This document shows, piece by piece, positions 29,764 to 39,701 of a DNA stretch of 64,000 nt. The notes beneath the pieces were generated by a model. That model worked only from the letters and a program-made list of their open reading frames with translations, was not told the DNA's origin and did not search any database. Position 1 is the stretch's first letter, and each line of letters begins with the position of its first letter. Source of the DNA: Cyanobacteria bacterium SIG27 (GTDB lineage: Bacteria > Cyanobacteriota > Vampirovibrionia > Gastranaerophilales > Gastranaerophilaceae). The DNA lies in contig SUTT01000003.1 in assembly GCA_015152565.1 (NCBI GenBank), positions 1 to 64,000 of the forward strand. The letters are read 5' to 3'. Made by a program: the position numbers and the translations under genes.

Positions 29764-30741
29764 ATGGAACTTAAAATTAAAAACATTAATACAACAACAT
29801 CTTCAGACGGTTCTCAATACGGTAAATTCGTTATTGAACCGCTTGAAAGAGGTTATGGCGCTACAATTGGTAATGCTTTAAGAAGAGTTTTATTATCAAG
29901 CTTAGAAGGCGCTGCTGTAACATCAGTTAGAATTGAAGGTATTACTCACGAATACACATCAATTCCTGGGGTTGTTGAAGATGTAATTGATATTATGTTA
30001 AATCTTAAATCAGTTGTTGTTAAAACTGATGCTGTTGAACCACAACACTTAAGATTAGACGCTTCAAAACCAGGACCAGTTCTTGCAGGTGATATCGAAT
30101 TACCGGCTGGCGTTAAAATTGTTAACCCAGATTGCGTTATTTGTACACTATCTCAAGGCGGTTCAATCCATGCTGATATCACTGTTGAAGTAGGTAAAGG
30201 CTATGTTGCTGTTGATGTTCTAAAAGAACAAAAAAATGGTTTACCAATCGACCTTTTACCAATCGATGCAGTGTTTATGCCAATTAAAAGAGTTAGCTAT
30301 AATGTTGAACCAGCTCGTGTTGGTGAATCATTAGATTATGATAAATTAACTCTTGAAATTTGGTCAAATGGTTCAATTGAAGTTGGCGCTGCATTATCTA
30401 AAGCATCTAACTTATTAATTGAACATTTCAGTCAAATTGCAGGCATTTCTGGTACTCCTGTTCAAATCAAACAAGAAGTGCAAGAAGCTGTAGTTGAAGA
30501 AGAAGTTGTTGCTCCAACTTTATCAATTGAAGATTTAGAACTTTCAGTTCGTGCTTACAATTGCTTAAAAAGAGCTTCAATCAATTCAATGACTGAACTA
30601 TTGAAAAAATCAGAACATGATTTATTAAACATTAAAAATTTCGGTAAAAAATCATCTGATGAAGTAATTGAAAAACTTCACCAAATGGGACTTGATCTTC
30701 AACCAAATCCTGAAGATGCCGAAGAAATGGAATTGATGTAA
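29764..30741 (+). CDS. rpoA: DNA-directed RNA polymerase alpha subunit
   Basis: FVIEPLERGYGATIGNALRRVLLSSLEGAAVTSVRIEGI...CTD LSVRAYNCLKRA. Confidence 0.98.
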   Translation: MELKIKNINTTTSSDGSQYGKFVIEPLERGYGATIGNALRRVLLSSLEGAAVTSVRIEGITHEYTSIPGVVEDVIDIMLNLKSVVVKTDAVEPQHLRLDASKPGPVLAGDIELPAGVKIVNPDCVICTLSQGGSIHADITVEVGKGYVAVDVLKEQKNGLPIDLLPIDAVFMPIKRVSYNVEPARVGESLDYDKLTLEIWSNGSIEVGAALSKASNLLIEHFSQIAGISGTPVQIKQEVQEAVVEEEVVAPTLSIEDLELSVRAYNCLKRASINSMTELLKKSEHDLLNIKNFGKKSSDEVIEKLHQMGLDLQPNPEDAEEMELM

Positions 30742-30763
30742 TTAACAAGTAAGGAATATAAAA

Positions 30764-31192
30764 ATGAGACACGGTCGTAAAATTCATAAGCTTTCAAAAG
30801 CAGCTGATCAAAGAAAAGCTTTATTGCGTTCTTTAGCATCTCAACTGTTTTTACACGGCGAAATTACAACTACAATGGCTAGAGCAAAAGCCCTAAAACC
30901 ATTTGCAGAATCAATCATTACTTTTGCTAAAAAAGGTGATTTAGCTGCTCGTCGTGAAGCAAAAAAAGATATTTATGATATCGAAACAGAAAAATTTATT
31001 GATGTTGAAACTGGTGAATTGTTTGAAGCTCAACCAGAAGGTAAAAAACTTCCTAAACAAACAGTTTTAAGACAATTATTCTCTGTAATCGGTAAAAAAT
31101 ATGCAACACGTAATGGTGGTTATACTAGAATTTTAAGATTAACCCCACGTCGTGGTGACAATGCAGAAATGGCGTTAATTCAATTAGTTTAA
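30764..31192 (+). CDS. rplQ: 50S ribosomal protein L17
   Basis: MRHGRKIHKLSKAADQRKALLRSLASQLFLHGEITTTMARAKALKPFAE. Confidence 0.97.
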   Translation: MRHGRKIHKLSKAADQRKALLRSLASQLFLHGEITTTMARAKALKPFAESIITFAKKGDLAARREAKKDIYDIETEKFIDVETGELFEAQPEGKKLPKQTVLRQLFSVIGKKYATRNGGYTRILRLTPRRGDNAEMALIQLV

Positions 31193-31201
31193 TGCTATAA
31201 T

Positions 31202-31999
31202 ATGCGCTACATTATCTGCTTTGAATATCTTGGAAAAAACTTTTATGGAAGTCAAAAGCAACCAGACAAAAGAACTGTCCAAGGCGAAATTGAAAAAGCA
31301 CTTTGTACATTGACAAAAGATGAAATAAAAATCACTCCATCAGGAAGAACTGATGCAAAAGTGAGCGCTGAACATCAAGTTGCCCATTTTGATATTAATA
31401 AAAAAATTGAGAACCCAAGCAATTTTTTATACAAATTAAATTGCATTCTTCCTGAAGATGTCAAAGTTTTTGAGTTAAATGAAACTACCGCTAATTTTCA
31501 TGCTCAAAAAGACGCAAAATATAAGCATTACAGATACATAATACAAAATAATCGTGTTGCTTCCGTTTTTTGTAGTGAATGTAATCTGTTTTATCCTTAT
31601 AAAGAACTAAACATTGAAAGACTAAATAAAGCTCTTTCTTATTTAGTTGGGCATCATGATTTTTCAGCTTTTAAATCTAATTCTGATAACCCATACAATG
31701 ATTGCAAAATTTATTTTGCTCGTGCAAGTAAGGAATTGATTAAAAGGCAAAATTTTATCTTTATAGATGTTATAGGGGATAGATTTCTCTATAATATGAT
31801 AAGAACAATAGTTGGTCAGCTTCTTTTGATTGAAAGAAATGAGCTTAATCCTAATATTATGGAAGAAGTTTTAAAATCAAAAGATAGAACAAAAGCAGGA
31901 CAAGTGGTTGACGCTTGCGGCTTAGTTTTAAAATATGTTGGCTATGATAATGTAGAAAATTATATTAAAAAAATAAACTTACAAAAGGAAGGTAAATAA
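31202..31999 (+). CDS. truA: tRNA pseudouridine synthase A
   Basis: [46 protein letters not shown]. Confidence 0.96.
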   Translation: MRYIICFEYLGKNFYGSQKQPDKRTVQGEIEKALCTLTKDEIKITPSGRTDAKVSAEHQVAHFDINKKIENPSNFLYKLNCILPEDVKVFELNETTANFHAQKDAKYKHYRYIIQNNRVASVFCSECNLFYPYKELNIERLNKALSYLVGHHDFSAFKSNSDNPYNDCKIYFARASKELIKRQNFIFIDVIGDRFLYNMIRTIVGQLLLIERNELNPNIMEEVLKSKDRTKAGQVVDACGLVLKYVGYDNVENYIKKINLQKEGK

Positions 32000-32439
32000 T
32001 GAAAACATTTAGTGCAAAACCACTAGAAGTAGAAAGAAAATGGTATCTTATTGATGCTGATGGCGCTACTTTAGGTAGATTAGCAGTAGAAGTTGCAAAT
32101 ATTTTAAGAGGTAAAAATAAACCTCAATATACACCTAATGTTGATACTGGCGATTTTGTTGTTGTAATTAACGCTGATAAAGTTGTTGTTACAGGCAAAA
32201 AAGAAATAGATAAAATGTACAGATCTCACTCAGGTTTCCCTGGTGGTTTTAAAGAAATCAGCTTTAAAGCTATGATGGAGCATGTTCCAACAAGAGCTAT
32301 TGAAAAAGCTGTTAAAGGTATGTTGCCTCACAATACTTTAGGTGATGAACAATTCCAAAAATTAAAAGTATATGCTGGTGCTGAACATCCACATGCAGCT
32401 CAAAAACCAGTAGTATATGAATTAAAAGGAGATAAGTAA
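31999..32439 (+). CDS. rplM: 50S ribosomal protein L13
   Basis: [54 protein letters not shown]. Confidence 0.98.
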   Translation: MKTFSAKPLEVERKWYLIDADGATLGRLAVEVANILRGKNKPQYTPNVDTGDFVVVINADKVVVTGKKEIDKMYRSHSGFPGGFKEISFKAMMEHVPTRAIEKAVKGMLPHNTLGDEQFQKLKVYAGAEHPHAAQKPVVYELKGDK

Positions 32440-32840
32440 TGGCTGATAACAAAAACGAAATCGTAAAAACTGGTCGCAGAAAATGTTCAATTGCTGTTGC
32501 TAAAGTTGTTTCTGGTAAAGGCAGAATTTTTGTTAACGGCAAAACATTAAAAGGTTACTTTGGTAACAGACCATCTTTAGAAATGACTATTTATAGACCA
32601 TTAGTTTTAACAGAAAATCAAGACAAATTTGATGTTAGAGTTAAAACTCTTGGTGGTGGTGTTTCTGCTCAAGCTGACGCTATTCAATTAGCAATTTCTA
32701 GAGCATTAGTTGAAATCAATGAGGAATTTAAACCAGCTTTAAAACAAGAAGGTTTATTAACTCGTGATGCTCGTATTAAAGAACGTAAAAAATACGGTAG
32801 AAAAAGAGCAAGAAAACGCTTCCAATTCTCAAAAAGATAA
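32439..32840 (+). CDS. rpsI: 30S ribosomal protein S9
   Basis: GRRKCSIAVAKVVSGKGRIFVNGK...KYGRKRARKRFQFSKR. Confidence 0.98.
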   Translation: MADNKNEIVKTGRRKCSIAVAKVVSGKGRIFVNGKTLKGYFGNRPSLEMTIYRPLVLTENQDKFDVRVKTLGGGVSAQADAIQLAISRALVEINEEFKPALKQEGLLTRDARIKERKKYGRKRARKRFQFSKR

Positions 32841-32847
32841 TATTTTT

Positions 32848-32876
32848 AAAACCCTCCAAATTTGGAGGGTTTTTTA
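32848..32876 (+). terminator. Rho-independent terminator after rpsI
   Basis: AAACCCTCCAAATTTGGAGGGTTTTTT. Confidence 0.9.
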
Positions 32877-32939
32877 TTGCTTTATTGCAAAAAAATTATA
32901 AAATTTATATAATTGTTTTAAGTATGGGAGGATAATTTA

Positions 32940-33707
32940 ATGCTTAGCGCTTATGCGAAAATGATTTTAAAAGGCGATAATTTTTTAAATAGAATTAATG
33001 AAATATATAAAGAATTGGCAGATAAAAAAGTTTTAATTTATGCTCTAGGTGAAACTTTTATTGAATTGGATAAAAAATATCAAATAACCGATAAATTAAA
33101 TGTAGTTGCGATTTCGGATAAAAAATTTGAAGAAAAATTGGTAAATTACAAAGGAATTAAAGCAATTATTCCATCTGAAATTAAAAATATTGACTATGAT
33201 GTTGTTTTGGTGACAAACGAAACTCCTAGTCGAATTTGTATGATTTTAGAAGACGATTTAGGGGTTGATTTTGCTAAAATTACGACTTTGTTTAAGCATG
33301 AAATTATAGATGAAGTTTTGCATTATAATTATTTAGTTGAAAATAATTTTGAAAAAAATCTTAAAAAATTAAACAAACTAACTAAAGGTAAAAGTGTCGT
33401 AATTTATGGTGCTGGAAGCTTGTTTGAAACTGCAAAAAAATATTATGATTTATCTAAATTAAATATAATTGGTATTTCTGATATGAAATTTTCAACACAT
33501 GAAGAAAATGAAGAATGTTTTACTTATAAAGTATATTCACTTGATGAATTAAAAGAGTTAAAGCCTGATTATATCTTGGTTGCGACTAAGTTTTATATTA
33601 ATATTATCGAAAATTTCTATTATGAAGTTTTCAAAGATACTAAAGTTAAAATTAAAGCATTGATTAAAAAACCATTTTTAACTTTATGGAAAGAAATATG
33701 GCAATAA
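32940..33707 (+). CDS. two-domain Rossmann-like protein of unknown function
   Basis: Two similar nucleotide-binding-like halves: KKVLIYALGETFIELDKKYQITDKLNVVAISDKKF and KSVVIYGAGSLFETAKKYYDLSKLNIIGISDMKF. Confidence 0.6.
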   Translation: MLSAYAKMILKGDNFLNRINEIYKELADKKVLIYALGETFIELDKKYQITDKLNVVAISDKKFEEKLVNYKGIKAIIPSEIKNIDYDVVLVTNETPSRICMILEDDLGVDFAKITTLFKHEIIDEVLHYNYLVENNFEKNLKKLNKLTKGKSVVIYGAGSLFETAKKYYDLSKLNIIGISDMKFSTHEENEECFTYKVYSLDELKELKPDYILVATKFYINIIENFYYEVFKDTKVKIKALIKKPFLTLWKEIWQ

Positions 33708-33730
33708 AACCGCAATTAGTGCGGTTTTTT
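33706..33730. terminator. terminator between convergent genes
   Basis: AAAACCGCA-ATTAG-TGCGGTTTTTT. Confidence 0.8.
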
Positions 33731-34492
33731 AATGTTTATATTTAAATTATTTAGCTGCATTAAATACTTTTTTAAATCGCCTATATTTTGATTTTCTTCA
33801 AGTAAATCTTTTGTTTGAGTGTTTTTTAAAAGGGAATTTTTTGTTTTTTCAAAGTCAGATTGATAGCCCCCATTGCTCATTTTTATAATTAAATCATCAA
33901 TTGAGGTTGCTTGATAATTTGGATACATTGAAAGAATTTCACGTTCAGTTTTTCCAACAGGGAATTTATAAAGCCATCTGAGCGTTGCAAGGTCGTTTTG
34001 TGAAATATTAGTTATTCCATATTCATGTGGAACATACATAATATCCCCCTTGGTTTTAGAGTGCCCCAAACCAACGCTATGACCGATTTCGTGGACAATT
34101 GTGTGAAAAACTTCGTTTTCATCCATATATTGATGATGTAAAATGCCATCTGATAATCCAATTGATAATTCTGCTGAATAATATCTGCCTAATTTATCAA
34201 AATTAAATGTGCAAGAGCCCAATGACTTTCTATCCACTCTTTTCCATTCAATATTGATGTTTGAATCATATAAATTCATTGTGCGCTCAAAAGAAACCAA
34301 TCCGCCTGATTTTTGCTCCCAAAGATTAAAGCCGTCGATAATCATTTGAGTATATTTATATTCATCATTAGAGCTTGTTGATTTGTACCAATTGAATTTG
34401 CCGATAAACACCTTTAAAGGCATAACATTATCTGCCCAGCGGGACAATTTGCCTTTAGAAAAACAGTCATGTAGGTAAGTAATTGTTTGCAT
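33716..34492 (-). CDS. matrixin-like (M10-type) zinc metallopeptidase
   Basis: HTIVHEIGHSVGLGHSKTKGDIMYVP: HExxHxxGxxH plus Met-turn; start chosen at MQTITYLHD (ORF track extends to 34630, overlapping ybaB). Confidence 0.85.
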   Translation of the reverse strand: MQTITYLHDCFSKGKLSRWADNVMPLKVFIGKFNWYKSTSSNDEYKYTQMIIDGFNLWEQKSGGLVSFERTMNLYDSNINIEWKRVDRKSLGSCTFNFDKLGRYYSAELSIGLSDGILHHQYMDENEVFHTIVHEIGHSVGLGHSKTKGDIMYVPHEYGITNISQNDLATLRWLYKFPVGKTEREILSMYPNYQATSIDDLIIKMSNGGYQSDFEKTKNSLLKNTQTKDLLEENQNIGDLKKYLMQLNNLNINIKKPH

Positions 34493-34549
34493 ATAAATAT
34501 ATAATATCATATAATAGTAGTAAATTAATATTTGGGGAGAAAATATATT

Positions 34550-34885
34550 ATGATGAATATGATGCAGATAATGCAACAAGCTCAAAAAATGCAAAAAAAA
34601 TTCAAAGAAACTCAAAGCGAGCTTGAACAAGTTGAGGTTATTTCAACAGCTGGTAATGGTGCAGTGACAGCTGTTTTAACTGGACAAGGCAAATTTAAAT
34701 CAATCAAATTAACACCTGAAGCAATTAACCCTGAAAACCCTACTGTGGTTGATAGTGATACTGTTGAAATGTTAGAAGACTTATTATCACAAGCATTGTC
34801 TGATGCAACAAAAAAAGCAACAGAACAAATGGAAGCTAAATTGAAATCTGTAACTGGTGGAATTTCTATTCCTGGGTTATTCTAA
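34550..34885 (+). CDS. YbaB/EbfC family nucleoid-associated protein
   Basis: MMNMMQIMQQAQKMQKKFKETQSELEQVEV...GGISIPGLF; immediately upstream of recR. Confidence 0.93.
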   Translation: MMNMMQIMQQAQKMQKKFKETQSELEQVEVISTAGNGAVTAVLTGQGKFKSIKLTPEAINPENPTVVDSDTVEMLEDLLSQALSDATKKATEQMEAKLKSVTGGISIPGLF

Positions 34886-34932
34886 GTTTCTGGATTGTTT
34901 GAAAACATTGTTTTCTTGTAATGGTAAATATG

Positions 34933-35011
34933 TGCACTTAGCGATAGAAGCTGCGAAAGGCATGTTTGAGCGTAGCGAGTTGCCGAAAGCAGCGTACTAG
35001 AGCTTAGTGCA
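34933..35011. repeat. long imperfect inverted repeat D1
   Basis: TGCACTTAGCGATAGAAGCTGCGAAAGGCA ... TTGCCGAAAGCAGCGTACTAGAGCTTAGTGCA. Confidence 0.8.
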
Positions 35012-35058
35012 TCACTAGAAGCCAACATCAAACCAAGCCTTGTTTTCTTTTCTTTTTG

Positions 35059-35111
35059 CTTCATTTTTCTTTTCTTTGGTAGGCGCTTGAAAAAAGAAAA
35101 GAAAAATGAAG
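35059..35111. repeat. perfect 19-bp inverted repeat D2, 15-nt loop
   Basis: CTTCATTTTTCTTTTCTTT (35059-35077) / AAAGAAAAGAAAAATGAAG (35093-35111). Confidence 0.9.
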
Positions 35112-35172
35112 AAGTCTGAAAGACTTGAAAAATAAATTGTAGAATTAGCTTTAAAAAAAACAACAATTCATT

Positions 35173-35769
35173 ATGGAATACACAAAACCGCTTGCAAAAT
35201 TAATCGAATACTTTCAAAAGCTTCCCTCAATCGGTCCTAAAACTGCTATGAGGTTAGCTTTGCATATTGTAAAAATGCCAGAAAATGAAGTAAATAATTT
35301 TGCAAATGCCTTAATTGAAGCTAAAACTAAAATATCTTATTGTAAAACTTGTTTTAATATGTCTTGCAACGATCCTTGCGAAGTTTGTTCTGATGTTACA
35401 AGAAATAAATCTGTTATTTGCGTTGTGGGTGAAACAAAAGACCTGATGGCAATTGAAAAAACAAACGAATACCATGGGCTCTACCACGTTTTGCAGGGTT
35501 TAATTTCTCCAATTGATGGCATTGGACCTGATGATATTAGAGTAAAAGAGCTTTTATATCGTGTTAATCAAAACGATGTTAAGGAAGTTATTCTTGCTCT
35601 TAATCCTTCTGTTGAGGGTGAAGCGACAAGTTTGTACCTTGGAAAGCTTTTAAAACCGTTTAATATTAAAATTTCTCGCATTGCTTTTGGACTTCCAATG
35701 GGTGCAGAGCTTGAATATGCTGATGAAATGACTTTAGCTCGAGCTCTTGAAGGACGAGTTGAATTATAA
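35173..35769 (+). CDS. recR: recombination protein RecR
   Basis: [17 protein letters not shown]4 zinc motif, [16 protein letters not shown] Toprim, [19 protein letters not shown]. Confidence 0.97.
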   Translation: MEYTKPLAKLIEYFQKLPSIGPKTAMRLALHIVKMPENEVNNFANALIEAKTKISYCKTCFNMSCNDPCEVCSDVTRNKSVICVVGETKDLMAIEKTNEYHGLYHVLQGLISPIDGIGPDDIRVKELLYRVNQNDVKEVILALNPSVEGEATSLYLGKLLKPFNIKISRIAFGLPMGAELEYADEMTLARALEGRVEL

Positions 35770-36621
35770 AATTAAAGCTAAAATCATTAATAAAAGTGAG
35801 CCTAGTTGCATACCGGTTGATGTGATTTTTTGGATTTTATTTGCCTCATAAATTTTTGCGGTTTGTTGTGCATTAGCTGCAGCTTGAAGTCTTTGTATTC
35901 TTAAATAATCATCATCTGATGAAAAATCTCTTTGAAATATTTTTCTTTCTAATCGGTTTAATCTTAAACCAACTGGATCTTGAGAATATGTTTTTGAAAA
36001 TAATACTGTTTCAAGTCCAGCAAGTTGAATATACATATCCGAATTTTCATATTTATTTTGTGAACCCATATAAGATTCAATATCTTGAGTTTGAGAATAA
36101 GGACGTTCAATGTGATAATTTGGGTTTTGTGCAACTGTATCTTGTCTTAAATATGCTTTTAATCTATCTGTTCTAGAGGCTAAATTGCCATCTTGGGTTG
36201 AACCGAAAAGCTTTTTTTCAAGCCTTTCAAGACGTTTATAGATGTTTTCTTTTTCATAAGTTGTTAAAAACATTTGATATTCTAAACTATCAATTTGAGG
36301 ATAATTAACACCAGTTACTTCTGTACTGTCAAGTTCGTAAGCTTGCTTTAGGCTATCTTCATAGCTTTCTAAGCCTATTGCTTCGTTTAGTTTTTTAATT
36401 CTTTGTTGTGTAGATAATTTTGAGTTAACCACTCCCAAGACATTATTTTCAATTCTTGAAAGCCTTTTTGAAACATCATCTTTTGAATATTCAAAACCCC
36501 AAATAACTTGTTCCATTTTAGAGATTTGTGCAACATCAGCATTTGCAAAAACTGCAACGCTAAAATTTAGAAACAAAAATATTATAAAAAGTTTTATAGG
36601 GTTTAAGATTTTCATAATCAA
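35764..36621 (-). CDS. exported repeat protein of unknown function
   Basis: Signal peptide-like N-terminus; repeated [R]L.RLE..[LI]FG motifs ([33 protein letters not shown]); C-terminal TM. Confidence 0.65.
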   Translation of the reverse strand: MIMKILNPIKLFIIFLFLNFSVAVFANADVAQISKMEQVIWGFEYSKDDVSKRLSRIENNVLGVVNSKLSTQQRIKKLNEAIGLESYEDSLKQAYELDSTEVTGVNYPQIDSLEYQMFLTTYEKENIYKRLERLEKKLFGSTQDGNLASRTDRLKAYLRQDTVAQNPNYHIERPYSQTQDIESYMGSQNKYENSDMYIQLAGLETVLFSKTYSQDPVGLRLNRLERKIFQRDFSSDDDYLRIQRLQAAANAQQTAKIYEANKIQKITSTGMQLGSLLLMILALIL

Positions 36622-36672
36622 TATTATATCAATATAAAAATACTTTTTTCTTAGAAATTTGTCTAATTTTAA

Positions 36673-38175
36673 CTAAACTTTAGTTTGCATCATTTCTTCA
36701 ACTAAAGAACAAGTTAAATCAACAAGCGTATTTTTATAATGTTCACACTTTTCTTGTGTTTTTGCCTCAAAACGAAGAGTGAAAACGGGTTCTGTATTGC
36801 TTTGGCGAATTAGCGCAAAGCCATCTTCAAAAATTATCCTTAATCCATCAATTGTAATGATTTCTTTGATTTTCGAACCAAATAATTCTTCGTTAATTTG
36901 CGCTTCAAGCTTAGCTAAAACATCTTTTTTAAATTCGTTAGGACATTTCAATCTAACTTCATCTGATAAATGAACTTTATTAAATTCATCCAATAAATCA
37001 ACAAGCTTAAAATTAGGATTTTTTAATTTATTTTTAGCAACAATTTCAATTAATCGACATCCGGCGTAAATTGCGTCGTCATAACCATAATAACGGTCTT
37101 TAAAGAATGTATGACCGCTCATTTCACCTGCTAAAAGAGCGCCTGTTTCTCTCATTTTAGATTTAATATATCCATGACCTGTTTTTGTCATAATTGCTTT
37201 AGCGCCTAGGTTTTCAATTGTGTCATATAAAACTTGAGAACATTTTACTTCAGAAACTATTGTTGGTTTTTCTCCGTGGATTTTAAGTGTTTCAATTAAA
37301 TCTTGAGCGTAAATTAAAAGCAATTTATCTCCAGAAATTATTTCCCCCTCAGCTCCAATAGCCCCAATTCTATCTGAATCGCCATCAAAAGCTATACCAA
37401 AATCAGCATTAACTTCTTTCACTTTTTTTCTTATAGCGTCAAGTGTTTTAAAGTCAGATGGGTTTGGATGATGGTTTGGGAAAGTTCCATCCGGTTCAGA
37501 AAAAAGTTCAACTACTTCACAGCCTAAATCTCTATATAGTTGAGGAGCAACAATTCCTCCTGTGGCATTAGCGCTATCTACTACAACTTTCACGTTTTTG
37601 CCGATTTTTCCAAACATATCGCCAATTTTTTGTTGATAATTTGCAACAATGTCATATTCTTTTTTAAAGCCGTTTATGATTTGTCTATAACCACTGCTTT
37701 GTTCTTTTAGTTCGATTGTTAGTCTTTTAACTTCTTTAATTTGTTCTTCATTTAAGCTTTGGCGATTAAATGTCATTTTAAGACCATTGTATTCGCTTGG
37801 GTTATGAGAAGCTGTGACAATCAAAGCGCCCATAACTTTTTTATTTTCTGTAATTTCTGGTTCAATTTTTGCAAATTCAGAAAAATATCCCAATGGAGTT
37901 GGAGCTAGTCCGAGATCTAAAACATTGGCACCCATAGAAATTACACCTTGGATAATTGCTCTTTTTAATTCTGGAGAGTGGGTTCTAGCATCCATACAAA
38001 CGCTGAATAATAATTCACGAGCGGTTTTTTCTTGCCCCAGTTTTTTTAATTCTTCTAAAACGAAAGCAACATAACCCTTTGCAGCACAAAAGAAGATTTC
38101 AGAATTAACTTCAGATGGGAAAATTCCTCTAATATCGTTTTTTCCAAATGCTTTTGTGTTGATGGTGTTATCCAT
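36673..38175 (-). CDS. phosphomannomutase/phosphoglucomutase
   Basis: FGKNDIRGIFPSE, VTASHNPSEYNGLKM, AFDGDSDRIG, GEMSGHTFF, RQSNTEPVFTLRFEAK; start chosen at MDNTINTK. Confidence 0.93.
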   Translation of the reverse strand: MDNTINTKAFGKNDIRGIFPSEVNSEIFFCAAKGYVAFVLEELKKLGQEKTARELLFSVCMDARTHSPELKRAIIQGVISMGANVLDLGLAPTPLGYFSEFAKIEPEITENKKVMGALIVTASHNPSEYNGLKMTFNRQSLNEEQIKEVKRLTIELKEQSSGYRQIINGFKKEYDIVANYQQKIGDMFGKIGKNVKVVVDSANATGGIVAPQLYRDLGCEVVELFSEPDGTFPNHHPNPSDFKTLDAIRKKVKEVNADFGIAFDGDSDRIGAIGAEGEIISGDKLLLIYAQDLIETLKIHGEKPTIVSEVKCSQVLYDTIENLGAKAIMTKTGHGYIKSKMRETGALLAGEMSGHTFFKDRYYGYDDAIYAGCRLIEIVAKNKLKNPNFKLVDLLDEFNKVHLSDEVRLKCPNEFKKDVLAKLEAQINEELFGSKIKEIITIDGLRIIFEDGFALIRQSNTEPVFTLRFEAKTQEKCEHYKNTLVDLTCSLVEEMMQTKV

Positions 38176-38268
38176 AAAATCTCCTTTTGCCCCATACATC
38201 TATATGAAAATTATACAATAAAAATATATTTTCTAGCATTTTTCACGGTTTAATTGTATAATCCAAAT

Positions 38269-39189
38269 ATGGAAGAAAAAGAAATTAAAATTACACAAGA
38301 GCAGTTTGATAATTTAATTAAATTATCAAATATTGAAATTGCCGCAGATACACAAGAAGACACGCACGATTTAATCTCTCGAGCTTTAATTGGTATCGAA
38401 AGACGTTTAAATTATTTCAATTCGCCATTGAGCTTTTTTACGGCAGAAGTTACCAATGTTTTAATCGTTGATGATACTGAATTATCAATTTTCCAACTTT
38501 CTGTAATGCTTGAAAAAATAGGCATGAATGTTTATGTTGCAAGAAACAAAGAAGAAGCTTACGCAGAGTTTAAAAAGAAAAACTTCGATTTCCTTGTAAT
38601 GGATTTATATTTGCCTGATTATCAAGATGGTTTCGAGTTAATCAAAGAAGCAAATAGAATCAAAAACGAAGAAGGAAAAGACTTTAAAATCATTGCAATT
38701 TCAGGAACGGATAATCCTCAAATTGTTCAAGAAGCTTATAAACTTGAAATTGACGAATTTATTTCAAAAGCTCCACAATGGCATGAAAAAGTTCTTAAAT
38801 TCATTTCAAATTCCACAAATAAAATTACAAACGAAGAATTTACAAGATATTATATCAACGATAATATTTGCTCTTTAACTTTATATAAAGTTAATAATGA
38901 AAAATACGTTGATAAAATTGTAAAAGAGGTTAATGCAAATGTTCTAACCGGAAAACATAACATTATCTTCAATATGGAACATATTAAAATTTTCTCTGAT
39001 TCCTATGCGAATTTGTTTTCTGAATCTTATAAAACAATTTCTTCAAAAGACGGTATGTTGATTTTAATCAATCCTTGTGATGATGTTATTAAAGCGCTAG
39101 AGTTTGTATTCTTATCAGATACTATTCAGGTGTTTAATTCAACTGAAGAAGCTGTTGAATATATCGAAATGAACAATTTTGCATTTTAA
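38269..39189 (+). CDS. response regulator: receiver domain followed by STAS-like C-terminal domain
   Basis: NVLIVDDTELSIFQLSVMLEKIG...DFLVMDLYLPDYQDGFEL...AISGTDNP (REC); C-terminus NIIFNMEHIKIFSDSYANLFSESYKTISSKDGMLILINPCDDVIKALEFVFLSDTIQVFNSTEEAVEYI (STAS-like). Confidence 0.8.
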   Translation: MEEKEIKITQEQFDNLIKLSNIEIAADTQEDTHDLISRALIGIERRLNYFNSPLSFFTAEVTNVLIVDDTELSIFQLSVMLEKIGMNVYVARNKEEAYAEFKKKNFDFLVMDLYLPDYQDGFELIKEANRIKNEEGKDFKIIAISGTDNPQIVQEAYKLEIDEFISKAPQWHEKVLKFISNSTNKITNEEFTRYYINDNICSLTLYKVNNEKYVDKIVKEVNANVLTGKHNIIFNMEHIKIFSDSYANLFSESYKTISSKDGMLILINPCDDVIKALEFVFLSDTIQVFNSTEEAVEYIEMNNFAF

Positions 39190-39530
39190 TTAAGTAAATT
39201 TAAATTAATTAAAGTTTTATAAATAAATTCAAGATTAGATAAATCACTAGAATGAATTAGTTTTTGAATTTCATCAATTAATTCTTCTCGTGATTTTTTA
39301 TGTCCAAAATTAAAAAGTTCACTTTCGGACACATTTAGTGCAGTAGCTAGTTTTGAAAGAGTTTCAGAGCTGACAAATTTTTTACCTCTTTCAATATTGG
39401 AAAGATTTGGAATATCCATTCCTGTTATTTCTGCAAGGTTTTCTTGTGTCATATTTTTTGATTTGCGAATTTCTTTTAATCTAGCTCCAAATTTTTCTTT
39501 TAAAGTGTCCATAAGCTCCCCTAAACCCAT
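39186..39530 (-). CDS. XRE-type helix-turn-helix transcriptional regulator
   Basis: FGARLKEIRKSKNMTQENLAEITGMDIPNLSNIERGKKFVSSETLSKLATALNV. Confidence 0.92.
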   Translation of the reverse strand: MGLGELMDTLKEKFGARLKEIRKSKNMTQENLAEITGMDIPNLSNIERGKKFVSSETLSKLATALNVSESELFNFGHKKSREELIDEIQKLIHSSDLSNLEFIYKTLINLNLLN

Positions 39531-39701
39531 GGTATTTTCAAAAAAATAATTTTTTAATTGTAGATTTATACTAAAAAATCTTGCAAAAATTAGCAGAATA
39601 TACTAAAATCTTTTATAGTTTTTATTATCTTGTGCTAATTTTTATTTTTAAATTTAGCAAAACAGATAAAATATCATTTAACACGAACGGTAAAAAATAA
39701 T

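Noticed and set aside
34882-35166. Minus-strand 94-aa ORF ([13 protein letters not shown]...)
   Set aside because: Lies entirely on the D1/D2 inverted repeats; low-complexity translation explained by the hairpins rather than coding.
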